64,000 nt of DNA from Zoogloea sp. Lineage in GTDB: Bacteria > Pseudomonadota > Gammaproteobacteria > Burkholderiales > Rhodocyclaceae. Location of the stretch: the NCBI GenBank assembly GCA_016703645.1, contig JADJBR010000009.1, forward strand, positions 1,003,501-1,067,500. The letters are read 5' to 3'. How positions within the stretch are numbered: position 1 is the stretch's first letter; each line of letters starts with the position of its first letter. This document shows positions 45,498 through 56,229 of the stretch, one piece after another. The notes beneath the pieces were generated by a model. It ran no database searches and was not told the origin of the DNA. It worked only from the letters and a program-made list of their open reading frames with translations. The position numbers were made by a program, and so were the translations under genes.

Positions 45498-47330
45498 TCA
45501 GGGTGCCTCGCACAGGCAGTGCAGATACATGTGCCCCGGGTCGTTCCACAGGGCCAGGCCTTCCAGTTCGCTGCGGATTTTCGCCAGCGTGCTGTCCACC
45601 AGTGACACCCGTGCCCGGGCGCCCTCGGTGTCCTCGCCGTTGTCGAGCAGCTTGGAGAGCAGTTGGTCCCGTGGGGAGAGGGGCTTTTCCACGTAGCTGA
45701 CTTCGTAATCCTTGAGGTTGGCGCGGCTGGCGGCGGCCTTGATGGCTTCGTCGAGACCGCCAAGTTTGTCCACCAGCCCCTTCTCCTTGGCCTGGCTGCC
45801 CAGCCAGACGCGGCCCTGGGCCACCTGGTCGACGGCGGCGGGGTCCATCTTGCGGCTCTTGCCCACCAGTTCGATGAAGCGCTTGTAGCCGAACTCGATA
45901 CCTTGCTGAAGCACGCTGGCCACCTGGGGGTCGAGGGGCCGGCGGGGGTCGAGGCCACCGGACAGGGGGGTGGTGCCCACGCCGTCCACGGTCAGGCCAA
46001 GCTTGTTCATGGGGCCTGACAGGTCGGGGAGCATGGCAAAGATGCCGATGGATCCGGTGATGGTGCTGCGCCCGGCCCATACCTCGTCGGCGGACATGCT
46101 GATCCAGTAGCCGCCGGAAGCTGCCACCGACCCCATCGACACAATCACCGGCTTGCCCGCCTTGCGGGTCAGTTCCAGCTCGCGCCGGATCACCTCGGAG
46201 GCGGTTGCGCTGCCGCCCGGGCTGTCCACCCGCAGCACAACAGCCTTGATGGAATTGTCCTCGCGGGCCTGGCGGATCAGCCCCGCCACCGTGTCGCCCC
46301 CTGCGACGCCGGGGGGGTGGTCGCCGTCCACGATGGCCCCCTGGGCCACCACCACGCCGACCTTGTCGTCGGGCGGGCTCCGTTCCTCGCGCACCCGGGC
46401 GATGTAGGTGCCCATGTCCACGTGCTTGTAGCCCTTGCCCTCGTCACCGGCGCCCAGGGTGGTCTTGAGGTAGTCGCGCCATTCGTCCGCCGTCTTCAGG
46501 CCATCCACCAGCCCGGCGGTGAGGGCCATGCGGGCAGCGTCGCCACCGGATTCAGCCAGCAGGGCCGGGGTGTCGCCCACATAGCGGGCGAGATGCGGGG
46601 CAGCCTTGGGGCGTGCGGCGAGGATGTCGGCCTGATAGGCCTTCCATGCGGCGTCCAGGTAGTCCCGGGTGGACTCCCGGTCTTCCGGCGACATGTCGCT
46701 GCGGGTATAGGGTTCCACGAAGGACTTGTAGGTGCCCACGCGGAAGATCTGCATCTTCACCCCGACCTGATCGAAGAGGCCCTTGAAGTAGGTGGGAAAG
46801 CGCCCGAAGCCCGAAAGAAAGACGTAGCCGTCCGGGCTCACGAAGACTTCATCCCCCTGGGCGGCCAGGTGGTACTGGACCTGGTTGAAGTTCTTGCCGT
46901 GGGTATAGACCTTCTTCCCCGACTTGCGGAAGTCGGCCACGGCGGCGCCGATTTCCTGAAGCTTGGGCAGGCCGGTGCCTGCCAGACCGTCGGTCTCCAC
47001 CACGAGGGCTGTGATGCGCGGGTCGGTGGCGGCGGCGCGGATCGCGTCCACCACGTCGCGTAGCAGGATCTGGCGAATCCCGTCGCCGCCCTGCAGCACG
47101 CTCATGGCACTGCGCACCGTCCGCTGTTCGACTAGCTGCCCGTTGGGCGCGATCAGCAGCGCGGCATTGGTGGGCAGGGGGGTCGGCCGGGCGGCGAGCC
47201 AGCCGGCCACGAGAAACACCAGCACCGCAATGAACAACAGGTTGAGGCTGATCTGCCGGAAGCGGTCGATCGCCCGCCACAACCCACCCACAACAGTTCT
47301 CACGACACCCGGCCGTGCATTCCGATCCAT
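45498..47330 (-). CDS. sppA: Signal peptide peptidase SppA, 67K type
   Basis: Membrane-bound serine protease degrading cleaved signal peptides; 610 residues in tandem S49 repeats. An N-terminal transmembrane helix (about 28-46) precedes the first repeat, which has the catalytic Lys in VGTYKSFVEPYTRSD. The second has VDSPGGSATASEV and the catalytic Ser in MGSVAASGGYWIS. This Lys/Ser dyad split over two repeats is typical of the long form. The ATG at 47330 has GGAGA 8 bases upstream, better than the longer frame to 47498. Confidence 0.93.
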   Translation of the reverse strand: MDRNARPGVVRTVVGGLWRAIDRFRQISLNLLFIAVLVFLVAGWLAARPTPLPTNAALLIAPNGQLVEQRTVRSAMSVLQGGDGIRQILLRDVVDAIRAAATDPRITALVVETDGLAGTGLPKLQEIGAAVADFRKSGKKVYTHGKNFNQVQYHLAAQGDEVFVSPDGYVFLSGFGRFPTYFKGLFDQVGVKMQIFRVGTYKSFVEPYTRSDMSPEDRESTRDYLDAAWKAYQADILAARPKAAPHLARYVGDTPALLAESGGDAARMALTAGLVDGLKTADEWRDYLKTTLGAGDEGKGYKHVDMGTYIARVREERSPPDDKVGVVVAQGAIVDGDHPPGVAGGDTVAGLIRQAREDNSIKAVVLRVDSPGGSATASEVIRRELELTRKAGKPVIVSMGSVAASGGYWISMSADEVWAGRSTITGSIGIFAMLPDLSGPMNKLGLTVDGVGTTPLSGGLDPRRPLDPQVASVLQQGIEFGYKRFIELVGKSRKMDPAAVDQVAQGRVWLGSQAKEKGLVDKLGGLDEAIKAAASRANLKDYEVSYVEKPLSPRDQLLSKLLDNGEDTEGARARVSLVDSTLAKIRSELEGLALWNDPGHMYLHCLCEAP

Positions 47331-47419
47331 CACATTCTCCAGAATGGGTCTTGCGACCCCAGGCGGTCCACTGCCGCCTACAAGGTTTGCGGGCACCGCC
47401 AATCCGGTAGAATCCCGCC

Positions 47420-47833
47420 ATGTTTGCCAATCCCTCTCCCGACCAGATCCGCAGCCTGCTGCAGGAGGCCAAGACCATTGCCGTCGTCGGCCTGTCACCG
47501 CGCCCGGATCGCCCCAGCTACCGGGTGTCCCGCGCGATGCAGGGCTTCGGGTATCGCATCGTACCGGTTCGCCCGGCAGTTGCCGAAGTTCTCGGTGAAA
47601 AAGCCTGGGCGCGCCTCTCCGAGATTCCCTTCGCGGTGGATATGGTGGATGTATTTCGTGCCGGTGACCAGATCGACCCCATTGTGGACGAATGCATCGC
47701 CCTCGGTGTGAAGCGTCTGTGGCTGCAGGATGGCGTGATCAACGAAGCTGCTGCCCAACGCGCCCGGGCCGCCGGCATCACCGTGGTGATGGACCGCTGC
47801 GTCTGGCGCGATTACATGGAACTGGTCCTATGA
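47420..47833 (+). CDS. YccU-type CoA-binding protein
   Basis: 137-residue Rossmann-fold protein: [20 protein letters not shown] (nucleotide-binding loop), [13 protein letters not shown] and [20 protein letters not shown], and the end [11 protein letters not shown]. The family binds CoA, but its role is unknown. It overlaps dapF by 4 bases (ATGA), so it is translationally coupled to it. Confidence 0.88.
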   Translation: MFANPSPDQIRSLLQEAKTIAVVGLSPRPDRPSYRVSRAMQGFGYRIVPVRPAVAEVLGEKAWARLSEIPFAVDMVDVFRAGDQIDPIVDECIALGVKRLWLQDGVINEAAAQRARAAGITVVMDRCVWRDYMELVL

Positions 47834-48669
47834 GCTCAACACTCGCCTTCACCAAGATGCACGGCCTTGGCAATGATTTCGTCATGATCGACGCCGTGCG
47901 TCAGGACATCCAGCTCACGGAGGCTCAGGTGCGCTATCTGGCCGACCGCAACTTCGGGGTGGGCTGCGACCAGTTGCTGGTGGTGGAGCCCGCCCAGACC
48001 CCGGGCGTGGATTTCCGCTACCGCATCTTCAACGCCGATGGCGGCGAGGTGGAGCAGTGCGGCAACGGCGCCCGCTGCTTCGCCCGTTTCGTCTTCGACC
48101 AGGGCCTCACCGACAAGCGCGAGATCCGTGTCGAGACGAAGAAGGGCATCATCACACCGCGTCTGGAGGCCGACGGCACCGTGACCGTGGACATGGGCGT
48201 GCCGGTGCTGAACCCGGCCGATGTCCCCTTCGTCAGTGATTCCGAGGCCTGGGTGCAGCCCCTCGACGTGGGCGGCACGGTTGTGGCGATCACCGCCGTG
48301 AGCATGGGCAACCCCCATGCCGTGCAGGTCGTGGCCGATGTGGATGCCGCCCCGGTGGCCGTGCAGGGCCCGCTGATTGAGCATCACACGCGCTTCCCGG
48401 CCCGGGTCAATGCCGGTTTCCTGCAGGTTGTCGATGAGCACCGTGTGCGCCTGCGCGTCTTCGAGCGCGGGGCCGGTGAAACCCTGGCCTGCGGCACCGG
48501 TGCCTGTGCGGCCGTGGTGGCCGGCATCCTGCGCGAGCTGGTGGTGTCGCCGGTTACCGTCGAAACCCGCGGGGGTGAGCTCACCATCGCCTGGGACGGC
48601 ATCGGGACCCCGGTGATGATGACCGGCCCGGCCGTCACCGTGTTCAGCGGCACCCTGACCCTTCCCTGA
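47830..48669 (+). CDS. dapF: Diaminopimelate epimerase
   Basis: Converts LL- to meso-diaminopimelate for lysine and peptidoglycan; 279 residues. Active-site cysteines are in [15 protein letters not shown] and [15 protein letters not shown], and [13 protein letters not shown] starts the protein. Meso-DAP is then used for the peptidoglycan made by the MurB and penicillin-binding enzymes also encoded nearby. ATG at 47830. Confidence 0.95.
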   Translation: MSSTLAFTKMHGLGNDFVMIDAVRQDIQLTEAQVRYLADRNFGVGCDQLLVVEPAQTPGVDFRYRIFNADGGEVEQCGNGARCFARFVFDQGLTDKREIRVETKKGIITPRLEADGTVTVDMGVPVLNPADVPFVSDSEAWVQPLDVGGTVVAITAVSMGNPHAVQVVADVDAAPVAVQGPLIEHHTRFPARVNAGFLQVVDEHRVRLRVFERGAGETLACGTGACAAVVAGILRELVVSPVTVETRGGELTIAWDGIGTPVMMTGPAVTVFSGTLTLP

Positions 48670-48702
48670 TCTTCTCCCGCCTCACCCTCCTTCGGCCCCG
48701 CC

Positions 48703-49353
48703 ATGAATCCTTCCGACGTCATCCAGTTCCTGCAGGAAAACCCCGATTTCTTCGACCGGAACTCGGCCCTGTTGACCGACCTGACGGTGACCCATCCGAA
48801 CAACGGACAGGCAATCTCCCTTACCGAGCGGCAGCTGATTGCCCTGCGCGACCGCATTGCCCAGTTGGAAGACAAGTTCGCCGAGCTGCTGTCCTTCGGC
48901 GAGGAGAATGACGCCATCAGCGAGAAAGTGCATCGCCTGAGCCTGTCCCTGCTTGAAGCGGAGGATTTCGAATCCATCCGCACCGCGGTGTATGTGCACC
49001 TCAAGGAGGACTTCGCCGTGCCCCATGTGGCCTTCCGGGTGTGGAACAGCGTGCTGTCGCGCAGCGGCCCCGAGTTCCTGCCGGTGGGCGAGGAGGTGCG
49101 CTTCTTTACCGGCGATCTGGTCCAGCCCTACTGTGGCGCACCGGCCATCAAGGAGATCACCAACTGGTTCGGGCCGGATGGCCGGCAGATCCGTTCGGTG
49201 GCCCTGGTGCCCCTGCGCCGGGACGAGCAGGCCTTCGGCCTGCTGGCCATGGGCAGCGAAGACCCGGAGCGCTTCTATCCCGAGATGGGTACGCTCTACG
49301 TGACGCGCATCGGCGATATGGTCTCTCACATTCTTCGCCGCCAACTCGGTTGA
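48703..49353 (+). CDS. DUF484 family protein
   Basis: 216 residues: N-terminal VIQFLQENPDFFDRN and LTVTHPNNGQAISLTERQL, then a coiled-coil (about 50-80) and a GAF-like C-terminal half (SVALVPLRRDEQAFGLLAMG, SEDPERFYPEMGT). It follows dapF as in E. coli, where xerC comes next. Here the next gene is rlmI after a repeat, and xerC is absent. Confidence 0.88.
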   Translation: MNPSDVIQFLQENPDFFDRNSALLTDLTVTHPNNGQAISLTERQLIALRDRIAQLEDKFAELLSFGEENDAISEKVHRLSLSLLEAEDFESIRTAVYVHLKEDFAVPHVAFRVWNSVLSRSGPEFLPVGEEVRFFTGDLVQPYCGAPAIKEITNWFGPDGRQIRSVALVPLRRDEQAFGLLAMGSEDPERFYPEMGTLYVTRIGDMVSHILRRQLG

Positions 49354-49472
49354 TGGGCCGATAGCGCTACTGCGCGGCCCGATCTCGTGGCTGCGATGCT
49401 CGCCGTACTCCAGTACGGCTGCGCTTCTCCCCACGACCTCGGGCCGCTCGCTACGCGCTCTCGACCCATCAA
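49350..49472 (-). repeat. Palindromic intergenic repeat, copy 3
   Basis: Inverse orientation to copies 1 and 2. Outer arms TTGATGGGCCGATAGCGC and GCGCTCTCGACCCATCAA pair, and the core 49391-49429 matches copy 1 (35 of 39). The left end contains the TGA stop of the DUF484 gene. As in copy 1 the end arms differ from those of the other copies but pair locally, showing compensatory change that preserves the hairpin. Confidence 0.75.
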
Positions 49473-49508
49473 GGCATGGGCGCACTTTTTATCTGAAGGT
49501 TTTTCCCC

Positions 49509-50693
49509 ATGGCTGATCTGATTCTCAAACCTGGCAGTGACCGTACCGTGGTGCGGCGGCATCCGTGGATCTTTGCGGGTTCGGTGGATCGGCTTGAGGG
49601 CCGGGCGCGGCCCGGGGATACGGTGCTGGTGATGGACTCCCGCGGCAAGCCGCTGGCGCGGGCGGCGTGGTCGCCGGAGTCGCAGATCCGGGCGCGGGTG
49701 TGGACTTTCGACCCCGAGCAGTCCATCGACCATGCCTTCATCAAACGTGCGGTGGCGGCGTCGGTGGCCCGTCGGGCGGCGCATCCGTGGCTGGCCGGGC
49801 AGGATGGGGTGCGCCTGATCCACGGGGAGTCGGACGGTCTGCCCGGGGTCATCGCCGACCGCTTCGGGCCGGTGGTGGTGGTCCAGCTAACCAGCGCGGG
49901 GGCCGACAAGTGGCGCGATGCCATCGTCGCCGGGCTGGTCCAGGCCACCGGCTGCAGCACGGTGTATGAGCGCTCCGATTCGGATGTGCGCAAGCTCGAA
50001 GGGCTCGGCCCCGTCACCGGCCTGGCCCACGGCGAGTTGCCCGAGCTGCTCTGCATCGTCGAGAACGGGGTGCGCATGGAGGTGGATGTGGTCAGAGGCC
50101 ACAAGACCGGCTTCTATCTGGACCAGCGCGACAACCGCTTGCTCACGGGCCAGCTCGCCGCCGGCCGGGATGTGCTCAACTGCTTTTGCTATACCGGGGG
50201 CTTCTCCCTGCAGGCCCTGGCCGGTGGGGCAAAGAGCGTGATCTCCATCGATTCGTCCGGCCCGGCGCTGGTCACGGCGGCGCGCAACCTGGCCCACAAC
50301 CCCCAGCTCGACGCGAGCCGCGCCGAGTGGCGCGAGGATGACGTGTTCCAGGCCCTGCGTGGCTTCAAGACCGAAGGGCGCAAGTTCGACCTGATCATCC
50401 TCGATCCGCCCAAGTTCGCACCGTCGGCGGCTCACGCCGAGCGGGCCGCCCGCGCCTACAAGGACATCAACCTGCTGGGCTTCCGCCTGCTCAACCCGGG
50501 CGGCATCCTGATGACCTACTCCTGCTCGGGTGGTATCGGGCACGAGCTGTTCCAGAAGATCGTTGCCAGTGCGGCGGCCGACGTGGGTGTGGAGGCCCGT
50601 ATCCTCCACCGTCTCTCTGCCGCACCGGATCACCCCATTGGTCTGGCCGTGCCCGAAGGAGAGTATCTGAAGGGGCTGGCCTGCCAAGTGTGA
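49509..50693 (+). CDS. rlmI: 23S rRNA m5C1962-type methyltransferase (RlmI family)
   Basis: 394-residue SAM-dependent RNA methylase. An N-terminal PUA-like domain (KPGSDRTVVRRHPWIFAGSV), an EEHEC-like middle domain (YERSDSDVRKLEGL) and a Rossmann domain with GHKTGFYLDQRDNR, LNCFCYTGGFSLQAL and the motif IV LDPPKFAPS. E. coli RlmI methylates C1962. No sequence feature proves the same base here, but the architecture is that of RlmI. Confidence 0.9.
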   Translation: MADLILKPGSDRTVVRRHPWIFAGSVDRLEGRARPGDTVLVMDSRGKPLARAAWSPESQIRARVWTFDPEQSIDHAFIKRAVAASVARRAAHPWLAGQDGVRLIHGESDGLPGVIADRFGPVVVVQLTSAGADKWRDAIVAGLVQATGCSTVYERSDSDVRKLEGLGPVTGLAHGELPELLCIVENGVRMEVDVVRGHKTGFYLDQRDNRLLTGQLAAGRDVLNCFCYTGGFSLQALAGGAKSVISIDSSGPALVTAARNLAHNPQLDASRAEWREDDVFQALRGFKTEGRKFDLIILDPPKFAPSAAHAERAARAYKDINLLGFRLLNPGGILMTYSCSGGIGHELFQKIVASAAADVGVEARILHRLSAAPDHPIGLAVPEGEYLKGLACQV

Positions 50694-50818
50694 GCAAGTG
50701 CTCAAAGCGGGTAGTCATCCAGGCGTAAAAATTGGCGTAGATGTGTATCCTCTGGGGGAATTACGAACAGTTAAAAGTTGTGACTTTGATCTGTTCCTGT
50801 CCTTCCACGGAGATACAG

Positions 50819-51340
50819 ATGAACACCCCGCAGCCCCACGATTCGGCCACGATGGCCGACGACGACCCCGGGGTCCAGGCACGACGCCAGCAGCGCATCG
50901 CCGCCCTGCTGCTCTCCCGCTACAACCTGCGCTACATGGTTCGCCTCTATGCGGCCTTCGAGGGGGATCTGCTGCTTCCCATCGTGCTCGGTGAGGTGGG
51001 TCTCTACAATGTCAGCGGCCTCGGGCTGGACGACCAGTCCCTGGCGGCGATCCGCTGCAGCGACGATGGCTTCGGCAAGCTGCCCCTGCGCCCCTGCAAC
51101 GCCTTCTCCATCAGTTCATCCACCGGCATCCCCCGTGAAACCGTGCGTCGCAAGGTCAGTCACCTGATCCAGCTGGGCTGGATTGCCCGGGACATGAAGG
51201 GCGGCCTGACCATCACGGCCAAGGCCGCCAACCTGTGCCTGGAACCCTTCGACCAGGACAATCTGGCCGACTTCCTCAGCACCGCAGATAGGGTCCGCCT
51301 GATCTCCGGCACCTCGCAAGACCCGTCCACCGTCCGGTAG
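50819..51340 (+). CDS. Winged-helix-like protein of unknown function
   Basis: 173 residues. Central region PLRPCNAFSISSSTGIPRET followed by VRRKVSHLIQLGWIARD and an ITAKA wing looks like a winged helix-turn-helix DNA-binding domain. The N-terminal half has RYNLRYMVRLYAAFEGDLLL. I do not recognise the family. GGAG at 50809-50812 fits the ATG at 50819. Upstream (50765-50796) GAACAG...CTGTTC is an inverted repeat that might be an operator. Confidence 0.65.
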   Translation: MNTPQPHDSATMADDDPGVQARRQQRIAALLLSRYNLRYMVRLYAAFEGDLLLPIVLGEVGLYNVSGLGLDDQSLAAIRCSDDGFGKLPLRPCNAFSISSSTGIPRETVRRKVSHLIQLGWIARDMKGGLTITAKAANLCLEPFDQDNLADFLSTADRVRLISGTSQDPSTVR

Positions 51341-51415
51341 GCATCCCGGCGGGGCGAGGAGATGCCGGTGACCCAAGGGTCACGACGCTCCCGCGGGTCG
51401 GATTCATCCCGCCTG

Positions 51416-52485
<1,070 letters not shown>

Positions 52486-52489
<4 letters not shown>

Positions 52490-53580
52490 GCGTTGCGCTC
52501 CATGGCGTCTTCGCGCGCGTCGCTCAGGGCTTCGCCAGCGGCATCGACGGCTGGCCGGCTGGCGGTCCAGCTGACGAACAGGGCCTGGCCCAGGGCCAGG
52601 AAGGTGGGGCCGAGGAAGATGCCGATGAAACCGAAGGCCAGCACCCCGCCGAAGGCCCCGAGGGCGATCAGCAGGATGGGCAGGCTGGCCGTGCGGCTGA
52701 TCAGGAAGGGCTTGAGGAAGTTGTCCACCGAGCTGATGGCCAGCACGCCCCACAGCACCATGAAGAGGGCCCAGCCGTTTTCGCCCTGCTGGTACAGCCA
52801 GAAGGCCGCCCCGCCCCAGATCAGCGGCGGGCCCACCGGCACCAGGGACAGGAAGAACACCCCGGCAGCCATCAGCAGGGCGCCGGGCACGCCGGCAATC
52901 AGGAAGCCCACCAGGGCCACCAGGGCCTGGGCGGCGGCGGTGCCGACAATGCCGATCATCACCGCCTTGACGGTGTTGCCTGCCAGCTCCAGCAGCTCGC
53001 CCCACAATTCACCGCCCAGGCGCGCCGCGCCGTTTTCCAGCTGGGCCTGGATGCGTGCGCCATCGCGGTACAGGAAGAAGACGATGAACAGCACCAGTGA
53101 GATCTGCAGCAGGCCCTGGCCGACCACTCCGCCCAGGCCCAGGGCGAACTTGCGTGCCGGCTCCACGGCCTGGAGGGCCAGCTTGCGCATCTCTACCTGG
53201 CTGTGGGTGAGCTTGCGGATGTAGGCGTCCAGGTCCGGCCCCACCACCGGGATATCCTTCAGCCAGGCCGGCGGGCGGCCGTCGGATTGCTCGATCTGGG
53301 TACGGATGTAGTCCACCAGATCCACCGCCGAGTCGGTCAGGGAGGCCGTCAGCCCGATCATCGGCACCAGCAGCACCGCCGTCAGCAGCAGGGTCATGGT
53401 GATCGCCGCCAGTCCCTCCCGCCCGCCCAGGCGCAGCAGCAGGGACTGGTAAAGGGGCCAGGTGGTGACGCACACCGTGCCCGCGAACAGGATGGCCGCA
53501 AAGAAGGGGCTGAGCACGAAGGCGCAACCAAGGAGCAGCACGGCCGTGATGGCTAGCTGGGCAGTGCGTCGGGGCGTCAT
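52486..53580 (-). CDS. AI-2E family transporter (TqsA/PerM-like)
   Basis: 364 residues with about eight transmembrane helices ([60 protein letters not shown], then helices to [20 protein letters not shown]). Family members export signalling molecules or ions, but assignment to AI-2 is historical. Overlaps ruvB by 4 bases (ATGA). ATG at 53580. Confidence 0.88.
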
Positions 53581-53761
53581 GGGGGAATGCCTCGTGTTGG
53601 GGTGGCAGGATTATCCCCGATCTACGGAGCAAGCAACGGAGAATGAAAGCCGGCCGGCAACGAACCGTGGACGCATCGGTGACAACATCCGCGACAGGCC
53701 ATTGGCATTTTCGGCCAGCTCCGTTTGCCCGATCCATCCCAAACACCTTCACCGATCCAGC

Positions 53762-54541
53762 ATGGTCCCAATCACACAAACGCAGCAGTTCTTTACGGGC
53801 TGGCAGGCCGCCCAGCCCTTTGAATCGGAAAATGACGCCCATGTTGCACGCATGGAGGCCTTCTTCGATGCGTGGAAGCGCAGCGTTCCTGCCGGCGCAA
53901 GCAGCAACCCGGCAGAAGCCTTCCACTGCCAGCAATTTGCAGAGTTTTCGGCAGCATTCAGCCCCGCTTGTCAGGATTATCGGCGCACGGGAGTGCGCGC
54001 CAACGCATGGCGCGCAGCGGGTGTCGGCAAGGACGAAATGCGCAACAGTGCCGTACTTCGATGGCTCCTTGATGGTTTTGAAGATCATGGGCAGGGGGCG
54101 GCAATTCTGGTCGCCATACTCCGGCAACTCAAACGGACGGACCTGGCCGAGCTTGCCTCCGTTCACCCCTATTGGACCCGCGTCGAAGCCTGCCCCTTCG
54201 GTGAGCAAGAAAGCCGGATCGATATCGAAATCGAAAGTCCGCGTTTCCTGATCTTCATTGAAGTCAAGGTACGGGCCACCGAGACCGGCAACCAGCTTGA
54301 GCGCTATCTGGATCTCGCCGCGGCCAAGGCGGCGGCGGAGCAAAAGCCCTCGGCACTCATTTTCCTGACCCCGACAGGCCGGCACGCCGTGTCAGAGAAG
54401 CTGCGCGAAAAGATCATCCCGTTTTCCTGGAAGCAACTGGCCCGCATTCTTGATGAACATGTCAGAAAGGAAGGGCTCAGCAACACGACGGCCGGCACTT
54501 TGCTCCTGCAATACGCCGAACATGTACGGACTTTGCGCTGA
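53762..54541 (+). CDS. PD-(D/E)XK nuclease family protein
   Basis: 259 residues. The central motif SRIDIEIESPRFLIFIEVKV, then RATETGNQLERY, is a PD-(D/E)XK core (Asp in RIDIE, E-x-K in IEVKV) followed by the Gln-x2-Arg-Tyr helix, as in PDDEXK_4-type nucleases. The N-terminal third has no recognised domain. No ribosome site is evident before the ATG at 53762. It opens a small plus-strand island and is 32 bases upstream of the next gene. It may act in phage defence with that partner. No known system is recognised. Confidence 0.7.
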   Translation: MVPITQTQQFFTGWQAAQPFESENDAHVARMEAFFDAWKRSVPAGASSNPAEAFHCQQFAEFSAAFSPACQDYRRTGVRANAWRAAGVGKDEMRNSAVLRWLLDGFEDHGQGAAILVAILRQLKRTDLAELASVHPYWTRVEACPFGEQESRIDIEIESPRFLIFIEVKVRATETGNQLERYLDLAAAKAAAEQKPSALIFLTPTGRHAVSEKLREKIIPFSWKQLARILDEHVRKEGLSNTTAGTLLLQYAEHVRTLR

Positions 54542-54573
54542 CCATGTAACACCCAAACGAAGGAGAAACAGCA

Positions 54574-55234
54574 GTGAATGAATTGCACGAAGCCCATCGG
54601 CTGATCATCCGCAACATGCGCGTGCTGGAGGAGGCCCCCGCGGTAGTCGAAGAAGTGACTAAAGCGGTATTCAAACGTATCAACGAGAAGATCGAGCGGT
54701 GGGTTGAAACCCGGGACGGCTGGGAAGGGACTTTCTCATTGACCGGATGTGACGATGGCGGAGAAACGGCCTTTCAGGCCGTAACGTGGGGGCAAACAGA
54801 CGATGGCACGTATGTCGCGTGCCTTCAATTCACCTATCACGGTGTCCTTTCATCGCATTGGCTGTCACGTTTGATCGGTGCCACCAAAGATGAGTCCGGC
54901 TTCCTCTTCAACGTGTTGCCAGTCGGGATCACCGGCAATACCGGACGAAGGGGAGCCCGTCCCGGCAAGGCGTGGGCAAAGTACCTGGCCGACCATCTCC
55001 CGGACTTTCCTGCAGTGCGCCAATGTGGTTTTCGCCTTGAAGGTGAGAGCCTGTTCGTCTTGACGCAGAGGAACTCGCCAAGGCCTATCCCGCTTCCCTC
55101 GACGACGCGTTGCCGCCAATCGACGACGCGCTAAAGAAAATCACGGAAATCCTGCCTGAACTCGACCGGCTTATTGAGTCGGCCAAGGCACATTTTGGCT
55201 CGGAGGTGAGCGAGGCCAGCGCAAGTCCGGCCTG
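54574..55234 (+). pseudogene. Hypothetical protein with one frameshift, partner of the PD-(D/E)XK nuclease
   Basis: With GGAGA (54560) as ribosome site, the frame starts MNELHEAHRLIIRNMRVLEE and runs to about 55056 (RLEGESLF). Then the frame that continues sensibly is the one shifted by one base: RLDAEELAKAYPASLDDALP followed by a helical acidic tail ending at the TGA at 55234. One base appears missing near 55056; uncorrected, the reading ends at 55134. The corrected protein is about 220 residues, with an N-terminal helix and a mixed alpha/beta middle (ETAFQAVTWGQTDDGTYVACLQ). I do not recognise it. It lies in an accessory island between ruvB and ruvA. Confidence 0.65.
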
Positions 55235-55276
55235 ATGGTCCTGAAACAGCCTACGGCACCTCCGCCATTTGCCAAC

Positions 55277-55282
55277 TATAAT
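55277..55282 (+). promoter_or_regulatory. Probable -10 box of the Xre/RES module
   Basis: A perfect TATAAT at 55277-55282, 37 bases before the ATG of the antitoxin gene, stands out in GC-rich sequence. No good -35 hexamer is seen 17 bases upstream (CGGCAC). Antitoxins of this kind usually bind such promoters. Confidence 0.45.
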
Positions 55283-55318
55283 TGGGCACATGGCGGAATG
55301 TTCCGCTGGGAGACAGGC

Positions 55319-55786
55319 ATGACCCAGGGCGCTATCGCATGCAATCCCCTCCGTTCGATCCGGCGCGACGAGGCCGGACTTTGGGAGGACACAAGCCGCA
55401 TCTTCTCGATCAGTCCACCGGTAACGGACGATCTGTCTGCGGCGCAGACGATCAGGGGCGGGGTATCACCCGAACTCGCCCGGCATCTTGAAGCCGTGCT
55501 TGGTGTTGAGTACCGGCGTGCATTGATTCCGGATCGAACCCTGTTACGCCGGCTTAGTACAGGGGCTGCGTTGACGGCCGAAGAGGGCGAGAGAGTGCTG
55601 GAGGCGGCCCATCTACTGGCACTGGCCCTGCGGGTATTCGGCAGTGAGGAAAAAGCCAGGAAGTGGCTGAGTACCCCGAAAACCCGCTTTAACGGCGCTT
55701 CTCCCCTCGTATTGGCGACCTCGGCCCCCGGGGTGCGCGCCATCGAGCAATTGCTGGGGGAGATTGAAGAAGGTTATTTCGCGTGA
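55319..55786 (+). CDS. Xre/MbcA/ParS-type antitoxin of a RES toxin
   Basis: 155 residues. An N-terminal helix-turn-helix-like region (about 30-90) and the C-terminal DUF2384-type toxin-binding part: LLRRLSTGAALTAEEGERVL, EAAHLLALALRVFGSEEKAR, KWLSTPKTRFNGASPL and GVRAIEQLLGEIEEG. This is the usual XRE antitoxin paired with RES. Its stop overlaps the GTG start of the toxin. ATG at 55319 is preferred to 55298 because of distance from TATAAT. Confidence 0.88.
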   Translation: MTQGAIACNPLRSIRRDEAGLWEDTSRIFSISPPVTDDLSAAQTIRGGVSPELARHLEAVLGVEYRRALIPDRTLLRRLSTGAALTAEEGERVLEAAHLLALALRVFGSEEKARKWLSTPKTRFNGASPLVLATSAPGVRAIEQLLGEIEEGYFA

Positions 55787-56229
55787 TCCTGTGGCGAATC
55801 AGTAATTTCGCCAACCTTGAAGGTTTGGGCGGATATCGCCTGGCAGGTCGATGGCACAACCCGGGGGCGCCGATCGTATACCTTGCTGAACATCCAGCCC
55901 TGGCCTTGATCGAAGTGCTGGTTCACTTCGACATCAGCACGATGGACGACTTGCCGGACCTGTTTCAGTTGATCGAAGTCGAAGTCGATGATCCGGTCAC
56001 GATCGAATCCGCAGCCCCGCCAGCCGACTGGAGAGAAAACGTCCGCAGCACTCGAAAGCTTGGGGACGTCTGGCTTCGCGAGCAGAGGTCTGTCCTCCTG
56101 AGCGTGCCCAGTGCAGTCATACCGGTTTGCCGTAATTACCTGCTCAACCCTCTTCACACCGATACCGCGAAGGTACGGATCAAATCCCTCCTGAAGCTGC
56201 CTTTCGACCCCCGGCTGTTCAGGCCTTAG
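55783..56229 (+). CDS. RES-domain toxin (NAD+ phosphorylase type)
   Basis: 148 residues from a GTG start at 55783 that overlaps the antitoxin stop. RES signatures: GLGGYRLAGRWHNPGAPIVY (Arg residues that bind NAD+), LAEHPALALIEVLVH with the catalytic Glu, and SVLLSVPSAVIP with the Ser. RES toxins deplete NAD+ when freed from their antitoxin. Size and motif order are complete, so the module is probably functional. Its 3' end overlaps the convergent DUF4442 gene by 11 bases. Confidence 0.9.
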   Translation: MILWRISNFANLEGLGGYRLAGRWHNPGAPIVYLAEHPALALIEVLVHFDISTMDDLPDLFQLIEVEVDDPVTIESAAPPADWRENVRSTRKLGDVWLREQRSVLLSVPSAVIPVCRNYLLNPLHTDTAKVRIKSLLKLPFDPRLFRP

